From: Spiribacter halobius
GTDB lineage: Bacteria > Pseudomonadota > Gammaproteobacteria > Nitrococcales > Nitrococcaceae
Assembly: GCF_020883455.1 (NCBI RefSeq)
Contig: NZ_CP086615.1
Span: 2,480,001-2,544,000 of the forward strand
Length of the DNA stretch: 64,000 nt
Reading direction: 5' to 3'
The first letter of the stretch is position 1, and every line of letters starts with the position of its first letter. The notes under the pieces are model-generated. The model saw nothing but the letters and a program-made list of their open reading frames with translations. It did not search any database and was not told the DNA's origin. Of the stretch, positions 53,991 to 63,271 are shown one piece after another. The translations under genes and the position numbers were made by a program.

Positions 53991-54929
53991 TCAACCCACC
54001 GCAGAACCATCAGTCACAATGCGTACCCCGCGGATTCGAGCGAGGGATTCCAGCTCCCCTTCGAAGACCTCAACAAACCGCTTCGCCGTGGCCGGGATGT
54101 GGCGCTGGTGCCGGAAGCCCCAACCAAACGGCACCTCCGGCAGCCCCTCGATCGGGACGGCGCAGACCTCTGCCGTGCGGGTGAAGTTATGTGCCTGCAC
54201 CGCCGGTACAATCGCCTGCCCCATACCAAGCTCGACAAAGATGCTTGCGGTGTCGAAGTCGTCGAAAGCCAGTTCGGGCTCCAAGTGCACGCCTTGCGCC
54301 GCGGCCGCCTCCTCCAACAGTGCCCGGTGAGCGATGCCCTCCGCGAGCCCCAGGTAGTGGATGTCCCGCAGATCGTCCAGGCACACGCGCTCACGCTGCG
54401 CGAACGGATCTCCCATCGCCACCAGAAGGAAGAAGCGCTGGAACGCCAGCGTGCGCGTCGCCACGCCGGGCGCCCGCTCCCCGGTGGTCGCCAACGCCAA
54501 GTCTGCGCGACCGAGGCGTAGGAGCTCGAAGCACCGTCGACTGGAACCCGCCGGCAGGAAACGCAGATTCACACCCGGGTTGCCATCTCGGAACCGCACG
54601 ATGGCACGGCGCAGGAAATGGCGCACGGTCGTCCCGCCTGTGGTGACGGTCAGCGTACCCGTTTCGCCCTGCTGCAGTGCGCGGATGCGCTCGCGTGCGA
54701 GTTCGATGGCGTCCAGCCCCTGTAGCGCCAGCTCCCAGAGGATGTACCCCGCCTCGGTCAGCTCGATGCCGCGCGCGCTACGCGCTATCAGCGGCACCGC
54801 AAACTCCCGCTCAAGCCGCGCCACGTGCTGGCTGACTGACGCCTGCGTCCTGCCCAGCTGTCGGGCCAGGGCGCTTAAACTCGCCGACTCGCCCGCGGCG
54901 ACGAAGATGCGTAGGTCCTCGAGCGTCAT
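53991..54929 (-). CDS. LysR-family transcriptional regulator
   Basis: The 312-residue protein has the LysR winged helix (LEDLRIFVAAGESASLSALARQLGRTQASVSQHVARLEREF) and an effector domain (GTLTVTTGGTTVRHFLRRAIVRF, GRADLALATTGERAPG). It is divergent from panB, 109 bp between starts, with an inverted repeat in the gap, so panB or panB plus the next gene is its probable target. Confidence 0.93.
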   Translation of the reverse strand: MTLEDLRIFVAAGESASLSALARQLGRTQASVSQHVARLEREFAVPLIARSARGIELTEAGYILWELALQGLDAIELARERIRALQQGETGTLTVTTGGTTVRHFLRRAIVRFRDGNPGVNLRFLPAGSSRRCFELLRLGRADLALATTGERAPGVATRTLAFQRFFLLVAMGDPFAQRERVCLDDLRDIHYLGLAEGIAHRALLEEAAAAQGVHLEPELAFDDFDTASIFVELGMGQAIVPAVQAHNFTRTAEVCAVPIEGLPEVPFGWGFRHQRHIPATAKRFVEVFEGELESLARIRGVRIVTDGSAVG

Positions 54930-54947
54930 TGGTGCTCCCAGTAATTA

Positions 54948-54972
54948 CTAAGATCTCATTGTTAATTCTTAG
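54948..54972. promoter_or_regulatory. Putative LysR operator
   Basis: CTAAGA and TCTTAG form a perfect inverted hexamer 13 bp apart, in an AT-rich patch 18 bp upstream of the LysR start and about 66 bp upstream of panB. Length and placement suit a LysR recognition site that controls both divergent genes. Confidence 0.55.
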
Positions 54973-55038
54973 CGTTGACTATAGCGAGATCGAGTGAAAC
55001 GCTGCATCTGCATCGGATCAGGATGAGGGAGGACGATC

Positions 55039-55920
55039 ATGCTGAGGAGCAAACGCGTGACGCCGCACAGCTTGGCGGCGCGAAAACGGGAGGGCCAGCG
55101 CTTCGCTGCCGTGACGGCGTATGACTACACCTCCGCGCAGATTGTGGACACGGCGGAGGTGCCCTTCATTCTGGTCGGGGATACACTGGGCATGGTCGTC
55201 CAAGGCGAGAACTCCACCCTGCCGGTAACCCTGGAGCAGGTCATCTACCACGCTGGCCTCGTGAGCCGGGGGGCGCAGAGCGCCCTCATCATCGGCGACC
55301 TGCCGTTCATGACCTACCACGCCTCAGCAGAGCAGGCCCTCCACAGCGCCGGGCGCCTAATGCAGGAGGGGCGCATCGGCGGCGTCAAGCTGGAAGGCGG
55401 CGTCGAGATGGCCGACACGATCAATCGCCTGGTCCAGGCCGGCATCCCAGTCTGCGGGCACGTAGGCTACACGCCGCAGTCGGCAAACACCCTGGGCGGC
55501 CCACGAGTCCACGGCCGCGACGTTGAGTCTGCAACACGGCTAATCCGCGACGCTGAGGCCCTGGAAACCGCCGGCGCTTTCGCCGTTGTTCTCGAGCTCG
55601 TTCCCGCAACCGTCGCCGCGGAAGTCACACGGCGCCTCACCATCCCCACCATCGGTATCGGCGCAGGCCCGGACTGCGACGCTGAGATTCAGGTCTTCCA
55701 CGACCTTTTTGGCCTCTACACCGACTTCCAGCCCCGCCACACCCGCCGCTACCTGAATATGGCGGAGGATCTCGTCAAGGCTGCGCGGCAATATGCGTAT
55801 GACGTAGGGGAGCGCAGCTTCCCCGGCCCCCAGCAGTATTCAGATCTCACGCCCGAGGCGCGTCACCGCTTCTACGCGCAAGTTGGTAACCCCACGTCTG
55901 GCCCCCGATCCCCGTCGTGA
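55039..55920 (+). CDS. panB: Ketopantoate hydroxymethyltransferase PanB
   Basis: The 293-residue protein is PanB by its motifs: FAAVTAYDYTSAQIVD, ILVGDTLGMVVQGENSTLPVTL (Mg-binding Asp), IGDLPFMTYH, VKLEGG, CGHVGYTPQS, LVPATVAAEVTRRLTIPTIGIGAG. It adds a hydroxymethyl group from methylene-THF to 2-oxoisovalerate, the first step to pantothenate. There is no panC next to it. A LysR-controlled lone panB hints at a second copy or a side role in 2-oxoacid metabolism. GGGAGG precedes ATG 55039. Confidence 0.95.
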   Translation: MLRSKRVTPHSLAARKREGQRFAAVTAYDYTSAQIVDTAEVPFILVGDTLGMVVQGENSTLPVTLEQVIYHAGLVSRGAQSALIIGDLPFMTYHASAEQALHSAGRLMQEGRIGGVKLEGGVEMADTINRLVQAGIPVCGHVGYTPQSANTLGGPRVHGRDVESATRLIRDAEALETAGAFAVVLELVPATVAAEVTRRLTIPTIGIGAGPDCDAEIQVFHDLFGLYTDFQPRHTRRYLNMAEDLVKAARQYAYDVGERSFPGPQQYSDLTPEARHRFYAQVGNPTSGPRSPS

Positions 55921-56005
55921 TCATGCTTACCAGCTTGACCGGCCAGCTCAGCTGCACCCGTGCTGACCTTAGCCGTTACCATGGCGCGGCGATCGAGGAG
56001 GCCTC

Positions 56006-56965
56006 TTACGCCCGCAAGCAGGACGTCGAAGCCAGGCAGGTCTCGGCTTCATCGACCATCCGCTGCATCACCCTGGCTACCGGCTCGATGCTGTTCACAC
56101 CGTCGAGCCCCTCACCTGCGAAGATCACGGCATGGTCAAAATCGTTCTCCGCCACGGCCGTTTTGTACAAAGCCCGTTGCCCCGAAAGGTTCAGGTGAAG
56201 CGTCGACTCCCTGCCGTGCCAGAACTCGATGAAACGATTCGACAAGGCACGTCCGGTGTACTCCGGAGGCCAGTCGTAACCACGGACGATGTCCGGCACC
56301 CGCGTGCGCCGTGTATCGTCGCCCGTGGCACGAACCAGTCGCTGCTTTGCGATGCGAGGCAACAGCGATTCGGATGTCGCCATGAAACGCGTGCCGACAA
56401 GCCCGCCCGACGCGCCTAACACTAGCGCGGCGGCCAGGCCACGACCATCGACAATGCCGCCGGCTGCGAGGACTGGCAAAGGGGAGACGGCGTCGACCAC
56501 GGCAGGCAGCAGGGAGAATAGCGAACGGTCACGACCGTGCCCTCCCGCCTCGGTCCCCTGAGCGACAATGACGTCGGCGCCGGCATCCACCGCGTACAGG
56601 GCATCGCGGACCGTCTGCACCTGGCAGATGATCATCACTCTGGCATCGCGAACCCTCTTCACGTAGGGGCGGTGATCACCAAATGAAAACATAACCGCGT
56701 CTGGCGACCGGTCGATGGCAAGGTCTAGGGCGGAGGAGTTGCGCGCCAGACTCCAAGTGATAAAACCGACTCCGAATGGTGAAGTACCCGTACATTTGTC
56801 GAGTTCGCGCTCAAGCCATTCGCTGTTTCCATAGCCCGCTCCGATCAATCCCAACCCTCCCGCACGGGTAACGGCAGCGGCAAGAGATCCACCGGCAACA
56901 CTCCCCATCGGCGCGAGTACGATAGGGTGTTTGAGATTCATTCTCTCGGTCAGCATCGTACGCAT
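56006..56965 (-). CDS. Nitronate monooxygenase
   Basis: The 319-residue FMN enzyme has the family's barrel features: HPIVLAPMGSVAGGSLAAAVTRAGGLGLIGAGYG, GFITWSLARN, DVIVAQGTEAGGHGRDR with the catalytic His, and VLAAGGIVDGRGLAAALVLGASGGLVGTRF. It oxidises alkyl nitronates such as propionate 3-nitronate and so protects against nitro compounds. It is convergent with panB (86-bp gap). Confidence 0.92.
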   Translation of the reverse strand: MRTMLTERMNLKHPIVLAPMGSVAGGSLAAAVTRAGGLGLIGAGYGNSEWLERELDKCTGTSPFGVGFITWSLARNSSALDLAIDRSPDAVMFSFGDHRPYVKRVRDARVMIICQVQTVRDALYAVDAGADVIVAQGTEAGGHGRDRSLFSLLPAVVDAVSPLPVLAAGGIVDGRGLAAALVLGASGGLVGTRFMATSESLLPRIAKQRLVRATGDDTRRTRVPDIVRGYDWPPEYTGRALSNRFIEFWHGRESTLHLNLSGQRALYKTAVAENDFDHAVIFAGEGLDGVNSIEPVARVMQRMVDEAETCLASTSCLRA

Positions 56966-58100
56966 AACAAGCTTCCCCGCCCCTAGTTACGGACCCCAGC
57001 GCCCTGTCCTGCCGCAGCGCGCCATCGATTTCCCAAAGGCCTGCCACGCCTTCGCCTCCATTGCGAGAGGGATCGGCGCACCCAGGAAACGCTCGGGCGA
57101 AAGCTCACCATCTTCCGAGTTGACTAAGGTCCCCACGGGGGCCGCACACGTCGGGGCGCCGTGTCGCGGTGCGATTCCGAATTGGGGACCGCCCTGCGCA
57201 CCATTGAGTGCACCAGAACGATTGCACAGGCATGCGTCTAGCGGCGGCGACAGCGCCGGTTCGTCATCTTCGACACTTCGCAGGTGCCGGCTCATGCATA
57301 TTCTCCTAGTCGCGCTCCGCCGCGGCCTTACCGAGTCCCACCTGGTAAACCTTGCAGGGTGCAGATACGCACCCGTTCTGGCCGGCCGCGGAATTCACAA
57401 CCGAGCCTGCACGGCCGTTGTGGTTTGGGCAAGCGCGAATCTCTGGGCGCAAATATCGTGATCTTCGATACTACTGCCTCGATGTTTTTGCTTACCGGGC
57501 GACGGTATCCCCGGCCGTTGCACCGGGCGTAAGACGTCCATCCATTCACCGCGGCCCCGGCCTACCGACTCCGCTCTGATTCGACGTTGAGGACTTCCCA
57601 CCCTTGTCCAGGAAACGGGCTTTTGCGCCGCGGCGACGCCCTGTCGGCGTCAAACACACGGGCCATGCTCGTTCAGCGGCCGGGTGCTTCGAGCGCCGGC
57701 GAATGAGCCGCAAATGATGGCACGGTCACCGGCTATCGGTTTACGAGGGAACTGCTGTGCGTGGCCGACGAAACGCAGGCCAAAGGCTGACTTTGCTTCA
57801 GCAGCACCATCTCTGTGTCCCGCGCCACCTACCGCGCAAGCGCCTGCTACGCAGCGATAGCACGGACCACTCCAGACCATCACTCAGCCACTGATTCAGG
57901 ATGGCGAAAGTGCCGCTAATGCGCCGCAGGGTGCCCGGCGGCGCGCCGCATCGTGCCCTACTGCTCAAGCCCCCCACAGGCAACTGCGCGCCAGACCGTA
58001 CTTCACGCCACCTATGACTCAGCGCAGCCTAGCCGGACATCGCGACGCGCTAGCGCGCTCCGGCGGCAGCATGATGCCCTGAGTTCACATTCAAGGAGCC
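56966..58100. other. 1.1-kb stretch without a recognisable gene
   Basis: Only short, overlapping frames with Arg/Pro-rich products occur on both strands. A minus-strand frame at 57650-57883 is no better. I think it is decayed or non-coding DNA. A GGAG site directly before ATG 58101 belongs to the next gene. Confidence 0.45.
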
Positions 58101-58334
58101 ATGACGAACGAGTACACCCACAACCGCCCTGGTGCTCCACAGCCGATCGTCGGGTTTCACCGCGACGACGAGGGGGAATGGGTGGCGGATCTCGCCTGTG
58201 GCCACGCCCAGCACGTCCGTCACCGCCCGCCGTGGTTTGAACGCCCGTGGGTGGTCACCGCCACCGGCCGTCGCCGCATGCTGGGACGCACCCTGCCCTG
58301 TCGGGATTGCCTCGCGGCGGGTGATTCGGACTGA
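58101..58334 (+). CDS. DUF3565 family protein
   Basis: The 77-residue protein matches DUF3565: QPIVGFHRDDEGEWVADLACGHAQHVRHRPPW and a late pair of cysteines (LPCRDCLAAG), which with the CGH may bind a metal. Family members are often beside nitric-oxide or denitrification genes. AAGGAG precedes ATG 58101. The ytfE-type gene starts 78 bp downstream. Confidence 0.85.
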   Translation: MTNEYTHNRPGAPQPIVGFHRDDEGEWVADLACGHAQHVRHRPPWFERPWVVTATGRRRMLGRTLPCRDCLAAGDSD

Positions 58335-58366
58335 AGGTCCCGCCTTGCGGACGGTAGGGTCGCTCT

Positions 58367-58380
58367 TTAAGATGTATCAG
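58367..58380 (+). promoter_or_regulatory. Possible Fnr/Dnr- or NsrR-type site upstream of ytfE
   Basis: TTAAG-ATGT-ATCAG resembles the Fnr/Dnr box TTGAT-N4-ATCAA (imperfect), and overlaps AAGATGTAT, a good half of the NsrR consensus. It lies 32 bp before the ytfE start, a good place for control by oxygen or nitric oxide. Only one site is visible. Confidence 0.4.
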
Positions 58381-58412
58381 GCGTACTTGTTTAACAGTGC
58401 AGGAGATCCGCC

Positions 58413-59084
58413 ATGAACATCCAGGCTGCCAGCGACCACTTTGGCGAGCGCACCGTTGGCGAAATCGCCGCCAGCCTCCCGGGCGCCACCGCCGTGTTCC
58501 GGGACTACCGCCTCGACTTCTGCTGCGGCGGCGACGTGCCGCTGCGCGACGCCGCCGCCCGCCGCGGCATCGCGACCAGCGAGATCGCCGAACGCCTCGC
58601 CGCCCTCGGGCAATCAGACGCGCTCGCGTACCCGCAGGAGACCAGCGCACTGATCGACCACATCCTGGTGCGCTACCACCAGACGCACCGCCGGGAGCTC
58701 CCGGAGCTGATCCGCCTAGCGCGCAAGGTCGAGTCCGTGCACCGGGATCACGCGGCCGCGCCACGGGGGCTCGCGGACGAGCTCGAGCTAATGTCCACTG
58801 AGCTGGATGCACACATGCAGAAGGAGGAGGAGGTGCTCTTCCCCATGATGCGCCGGGTCGACGAGGGCCAGCCCCTCGGCCCACCGGTGGCAGTCATGCG
58901 CGCAGAGCACGACGATCACGGCACACATCTGCACCGTCTCGATGCGATCACCGACGGGTTCCGGGTTCCCGAAGGCGCCTGCCGCTCCTGGCAGGCCCTT
59001 TACGCCGGCACCGCCAAGCTGGTGGACGACGTCATGGCGCACGTCCACTTGGAGAACCATGTGCTCTTCCCGCGGTTTGAGTAG
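58413..59084 (+). CDS. ytfE: Di-iron repair protein YtfE/ScdA (RIC)
   Basis: The 223-residue protein has the N-terminal ScdA domain (TVGEIAASLPGATAVFRDYRLDFCCGGDVPL, with the CC pair) and a hemerythrin-like domain with metal ligands in HILVRYHQTHRRE, VHRDH, HMQKEEEVLFPMM, MRAEHDDHG and MAHVHLENHVLFPRF. RIC proteins restore Fe-S clusters damaged by nitric oxide or oxidation. Start ATG 58413 has GGAG upstream. Confidence 0.95.
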   Translation: MNIQAASDHFGERTVGEIAASLPGATAVFRDYRLDFCCGGDVPLRDAAARRGIATSEIAERLAALGQSDALAYPQETSALIDHILVRYHQTHRRELPELIRLARKVESVHRDHAAAPRGLADELELMSTELDAHMQKEEEVLFPMMRRVDEGQPLGPPVAVMRAEHDDHGTHLHRLDAITDGFRVPEGACRSWQALYAGTAKLVDDVMAHVHLENHVLFPRFE

Positions 59085-59583
59085 CTCACCCTCTCGGCGT
59101 CCGGGTGCGGCGCCCGGACGCCGCTTCCCCGGCCGTAAGCTCATCTCGCCCGAGCTCTACGGCAGTAACCGGACGCTCGCACTGCGCCACACTGGAGCGC
59201 TAGATCCCGAACGGCGACTCCTCGTCCAGCGGCAACGAGGCGGCGAACGCTCGTCAGTCAGGGCATCCCGCGTCTGCGTCGCCTCGATCTGCGAGTCGGC
59301 TCCCAACGCTGTTTTGCGCACCTCGCTTCCACCCTGCGGCGCAAAAAATCAGCACATGCGTGCCGTATGGGCCGAACATCACGTTCACGCTCCAGCGGTG
59401 ACCCTAGTTGTCGGTGAGCGTTCGCATCGGCCGTCCTCTCGAGAGCGTTGTCGCGGCAGACCCGGTGCCGCCCCGGCGCCCGGGGCGCCTTCCAGACCAT
59501 CGCCGCCGCAAACAACTCCTGGCGGGCGCGACTGGCCTTTTCTCCCGAATCGGGCTGCGGCGTCTGAAGCTGGCCGCCGTCAG
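59085..59583. other. Intergenic, no gene seen
   Basis: About 500 bp after ytfE; overlapping Arg-rich frames without family features on both strands. Nothing supported. Confidence 0.4.
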
Positions 59584-60060
59584 TCAACCCGCGGCGGCGT
59601 CAATCATGCCCGGGTTGCCGCAGAGATAGGCCATGGTGTACGACGGCGAAAGGTCCAGCGCAGGTGACCTCTCCTGGGCGTAGCCACGGCCCTCGCCGCG
59701 TTTCGGCGACGTTGGCAACTCGCGGCTGTAGCGGACATGCAGATGCCGGCGCAACGGGTACACGGCGGTGGGCCTAGTAAACGCGTGAAGGCAAAACGCT
59801 TCGCGTGGTGAACGCACGCCCATCACGATCGTCACGCGCAGGTCGGTACCGGCCGTGCGGTACGCGAACTCCGGCAGCATCGCCCGATACGGGGCGAGAC
59901 CGCTGCCGGAGCCGATCAGAACATAATGCGCCGGATCCTCGGCAAGCAGCAGCAGCAGCAACCGAGCGAACGGACCACTCGCAGGCAGGCGATCACCCGG
60001 CCGGTGGGTGAACAGGTAGTCGGTGGCGAGCCGGCCCGTGCACCGCTGCCGCCATCACTT
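59584..60060 (-). pseudogene. Ferredoxin-NADP reductase remnant
   Basis: On the minus strand, one frame from about 60050 reads CTGRLATDYLFTHRPGDRLP, ASGPFARLLLLL, then AEDPAHYVLIGSGSGLAPYRAML, DLRVTIVMGVRSP and MAYLCGNPGMIDAAAG, the FAD/NADP-binding pattern of plant-type ferredoxin/flavodoxin reductases. It ends with a stop right after CGNPGMIDAAAG where more residues are normal, and the FAD-binding N-terminus is not recognisable upstream. It therefore looks truncated at both ends. Confidence 0.75.
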
Positions 60061-60803
60061 CGAAGCCCGACACGGGCTCGCCCCTGCTTGGGGCCTTCAC
60101 CCTGCGCCGGTACGAGGCCACCGCCACGGAGCCGGCGTTCCGAAACAGTATGCAGGTGGTCCTGGCGGCCTCAGCCGCCGCCACAAGCGTCCTCGCCTTC
60201 ATCGCCGCCTGCACAGACTATCGCTACCAGCTTCCTCGGGCGGCCCGTGTACCTGGCCATGGCCCAGCTACCATCGACCAGTTCAGTAGTCATGAGGGGC
60301 GTGCCGGTGCGCGCGTTCTTGCGGGGCGTAGGCTTCTCCGAGCAGATCTACTCTGTGATGCTCAGCCGTACCGTGCCCTGCACCTCCATTCGCGATGGTC
60401 GTGGTGCGGATGCGTCTGGCGAAGATGCCCCCAAGCTGGAGGGGCAGTCTGGAAACTCGGGGTGAGCCAGTGGCGGGCGATGCGGCACGATGGGTGCCGA
60501 GTTAGGTGCGGGCGCCGCGGTATGCGCCCAGGCGCATCAGATGCGGTTCGTCGGCGAGGCCCCAGGAACGGCCGAGAGCCCCAAGTGCACGGTCGTTGAC
60601 GAAAAGCTCATGGGCTCGATGGTCACAATCTGCCTCGACGCCGCCACCGGTCTCGACATCACGTGCACAGGGTCCCTACGTGGGTCAGGCACTGTGCCCG
60701 CTGCACAACGGCGCCCGGGTACGGGTCGCTTGGGATCCCGAGGCCGCGCGGCCGCTCGAGTGGCGAAGCGAAATAGTGCAAACCGATCGGAGGAGAGCGG
60801 CAA
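60061..60803. other. Unidentified, probably decayed coding DNA
   Basis: A plus-strand frame near 60150 has a lipoprotein-like start (VLAASAAATSVLAFIAACTD, lipobox IAAC) and the adjacent frame continues with more protein-like sequence (RGVGFSEQIYSVMLSRTVPC), which suggests a frameshifted lipoprotein gene. I cannot name the family. Confidence 0.4.
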
Positions 60804-61586
60804 GTGGAGAGCGTATTCATCGGCGAGCTGACCTGGCAGCAGTATCAAGCTAGGATCGCGGCCGGCAACGCGGTTGTGCTGCTCCCGGTCGGCGCGCTGG
60901 AACAGCATGGCCATCATCTGCCCATGAACGTCGATGTGCTACTGCCCACAGCCGTGTGCGAGCGAGTGGCCCAACGCACCGGCGCCTTGGTCGCTCCGGC
61001 CGTCCACTACGGATACAAATCGCAGCAGAAGTCCGGCGGCGGCAATCACTACCCGGGGACGACGAGTCTCGATGGTGTAACAGTGATTCGGACGGTGCAG
61101 GACATCATTCGCGAGCTCGCCCGCCACGGCGTGCGGCGGCTAGCCATCCTGAACGGGCATTTCGAGAACTCGATGTTCGTCGTCGAGGGGATTGACCTAG
61201 CGCTGCGGGAACTACATTACGCGGGGGTCGAGGGCTTCCGGGTCATGACGCTTTCCTACTGGGATTTCGCCGAGGACCCGGAGGTCATCAAGAAGCTCTA
61301 TCCCGACGGTTTCCAGGGCTGGAACGTGGAACACGGGGGAGTCTTTGAAACCTCGCTGATGCTAGCGCTTTATCCACACCTCGTGGACATGGAGCAAATG
61401 GAGCATCACCCGCCGGCCACGTTCCCGCCCTACGACCTATTTCCCGTGGTGCCAGAGCGCACGCCGCGCCCGGGCACATTGTCGTCGGCGCGGGGTGCGA
61501 GTCGTGCCAAGGGTGAGCTGATTCTCGAAGTGTGCGTGAACGGCATCGCGCGCGCCCTGCGTGACGAGTTCGGTGCGCAGCACTGA
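60804..61586 (+). CDS. Creatininase-family amidohydrolase
   Basis: The 260-residue protein matches the creatininase family: LPVGALEQHGHHLPMNVDV holds the metal-binding Glu, His and Asp, HYPGTTSLDGVTVIRTVQDIIRELARHG follows, then LNGHFENSM and EHGGVFETSLML with further metal ligands. Members hydrolyse cyclic amides (creatinine) or cofactor precursors. It starts at GTG 60804 behind GGAGGAG. Confidence 0.9.
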   Translation: MESVFIGELTWQQYQARIAAGNAVVLLPVGALEQHGHHLPMNVDVLLPTAVCERVAQRTGALVAPAVHYGYKSQQKSGGGNHYPGTTSLDGVTVIRTVQDIIRELARHGVRRLAILNGHFENSMFVVEGIDLALRELHYAGVEGFRVMTLSYWDFAEDPEVIKKLYPDGFQGWNVEHGGVFETSLMLALYPHLVDMEQMEHHPPATFPPYDLFPVVPERTPRPGTLSSARGASRAKGELILEVCVNGIARALRDEFGAQH

Positions 61587-62511
61587 CCCTCGACTGACAG
61601 CATGCATTCCCGCTGCCCGGCATGACCCACTCCGGCCTATCGGGCCAGAGTGGCGCGCGGCCATCCTCGGCACCGGCTCGCAGGTCGCGACGGTGCACAC
61701 GAGCGGATGCTTCACTTGGGCGGGCTACTCATGGCCTTGCACCGCAACGCAGATTGCTGCGTCATCGAGCCACCCGGCCCCCGGGGCCAAGTGGGAGGCG
61801 CGGCAGCCCTTCGCGCGTCAGCCCGACGTGGCCCCGCGCTTGCCCGCCACGCCGCGAGAGCGCTCATGACGTGACCACGCCATTTCTGCCGGGCGGCACC
61901 GCAGGCTTCAGTGCCCGCATTCCGAGGCATGTGTTGGCGTCCACTAATTTCGGCGGGTCGTCATGTTGCGGACACCGCGTGCGCGATGGCGCCGAGAGAA
62001 TCTGCGCGGATGCTGGCGATGACTAGGGAGCAAAGGCCGAAGGCGGTAACCACGTGGGCCCTGTCGGCGCACCCTTCGCCGTGGCATGGCAGCAGACCGC
62101 CGCAACCACGGACACCCGCCGAACGCGGCTGCATTCGATCGTGCTAGCCGAGCTCGGCCTCACCACCGGGAGTGCCCGCACTGCCGGCGATGCTTCTCTC
62201 GCGCGGATTGCCTCACAACAACCCGGCCCTCAAGGCAAGGACGCCCGGACGGCTCAGACGCTTCCAGCACCTGCTGCGCCACTGCGTCGCTGCACCGGCG
62301 CGTGCCGGCGAGCTTGAGGTATTCCACCCAGACATCACCGCCTGGCTGGTGGACGCGGTCATCCAGGACGTGGCCGTGCGCTGATCCCTCAGCAACCGTG
62401 GATTCGACCGTGTCACCGACGGAATGTGGCTCCCGCACGTCGCCCTCGCCCGTCCCGCCTGCAGGCGAAGCAATTGACGGAGGCTTCCGATGAGGACGGG
62501 GGCGCCGACGG
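61587..62511. other. 0.9-kb stretch without a recognisable gene
   Basis: No gene supported. A plus-strand patch near 62260-62380 (LEVFHPDITAWLVDAVIQDVAVR) is protein-like for about 40 codons, ending at TGA 62382, but I cannot assign it; the neighbouring frames look decayed. Confidence 0.4.
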
Positions 62512-62520
62512 CTGCCATGA

Positions 62521-63075
62521 TTGCTCCTGCGGCTGCTAGGCGCGGCGCTGGCCGTGTGGCCCGCGTGCGCCAGCACGCCGCCAACACGCCCGGAGGCCAC
62601 TGCGGCGCTGCGCGCGGTGCGGATAGTCACGGTCGAAGCGCTGGCGGTGTGCCCGCGGGCTGACGGCTTTGGGGTCGCCCCGTCCGCAGCTACATAGAAC
62701 CGCTCATCGTCATGGGGGTGATTCCACTGGCTCTGCCGGTGCCCTTTGGGACCACGTGGCCATGGCCTACCAAATCTCCATACCGTCCCTCGTGAGCACG
62801 GCTTCGCTCCCCGGCGTCATCGTCATCCTGCTTGTGCACTTCATCAAGGTCCACGTCGCCGCCGGGCAGGCCAGCCGCGGCCGCTTCCGCGCCAGCCTTG
62901 TGCCCTCCTCCACCACGGTCGCTGGGCTGCTGCCGCTGATCTCGGAGACCGGCACCCAGGCCCAGGTGCTCAAGTCACTGATGCTCTTCGTGGGCTTCGC
63001 CTGGTCACCGGCAGCCTGCTGGTACTAGTCGCGATCCCGGCGCTCTACGGTATCCTCGCCGACTTGGGAGGAGCA
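62521..63075 (+). pseudogene. Scar of an RND efflux operon
   Basis: One frame from 62521 reads as the N-terminus of a membrane-fusion lipoprotein (LLLRLLGAALAVWPACASTP, then LRAVRIVTVEAL). At about 62680 it passes directly into the C-terminus of an RND pump in another frame (YIEPLIVMGVIPLALP; then, after a shift, AMAYQISIPSLVSTASLPGV, IVILLVHFIKVHVAAGQA, TTVAGLLPLISETGTQAQVL; then, after another, LLVLVAIPALYGILADLG). So a large internal deletion fused the two genes and at least two frameshifts followed. Confidence 0.82.
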
Positions 63076-63271
63076 CGCCCGACAGCCCAGCACCAAGCGT
63101 GTGCGAGACCTCTAACCGGTAGCGACGGGCGTGTCAGTCGGCCGAAGAGGGCCGTCGTTCAGCGCTGGGAGGCGCTCGGCATCGCGACCCGAGCGTGTTG
63201 CCCACCCGTGTCCTCAGGACCGCCGCGTGCGCCTCGGGGAGTTGCCTGCGAGGGGGGGCGCATCCGGGCCA

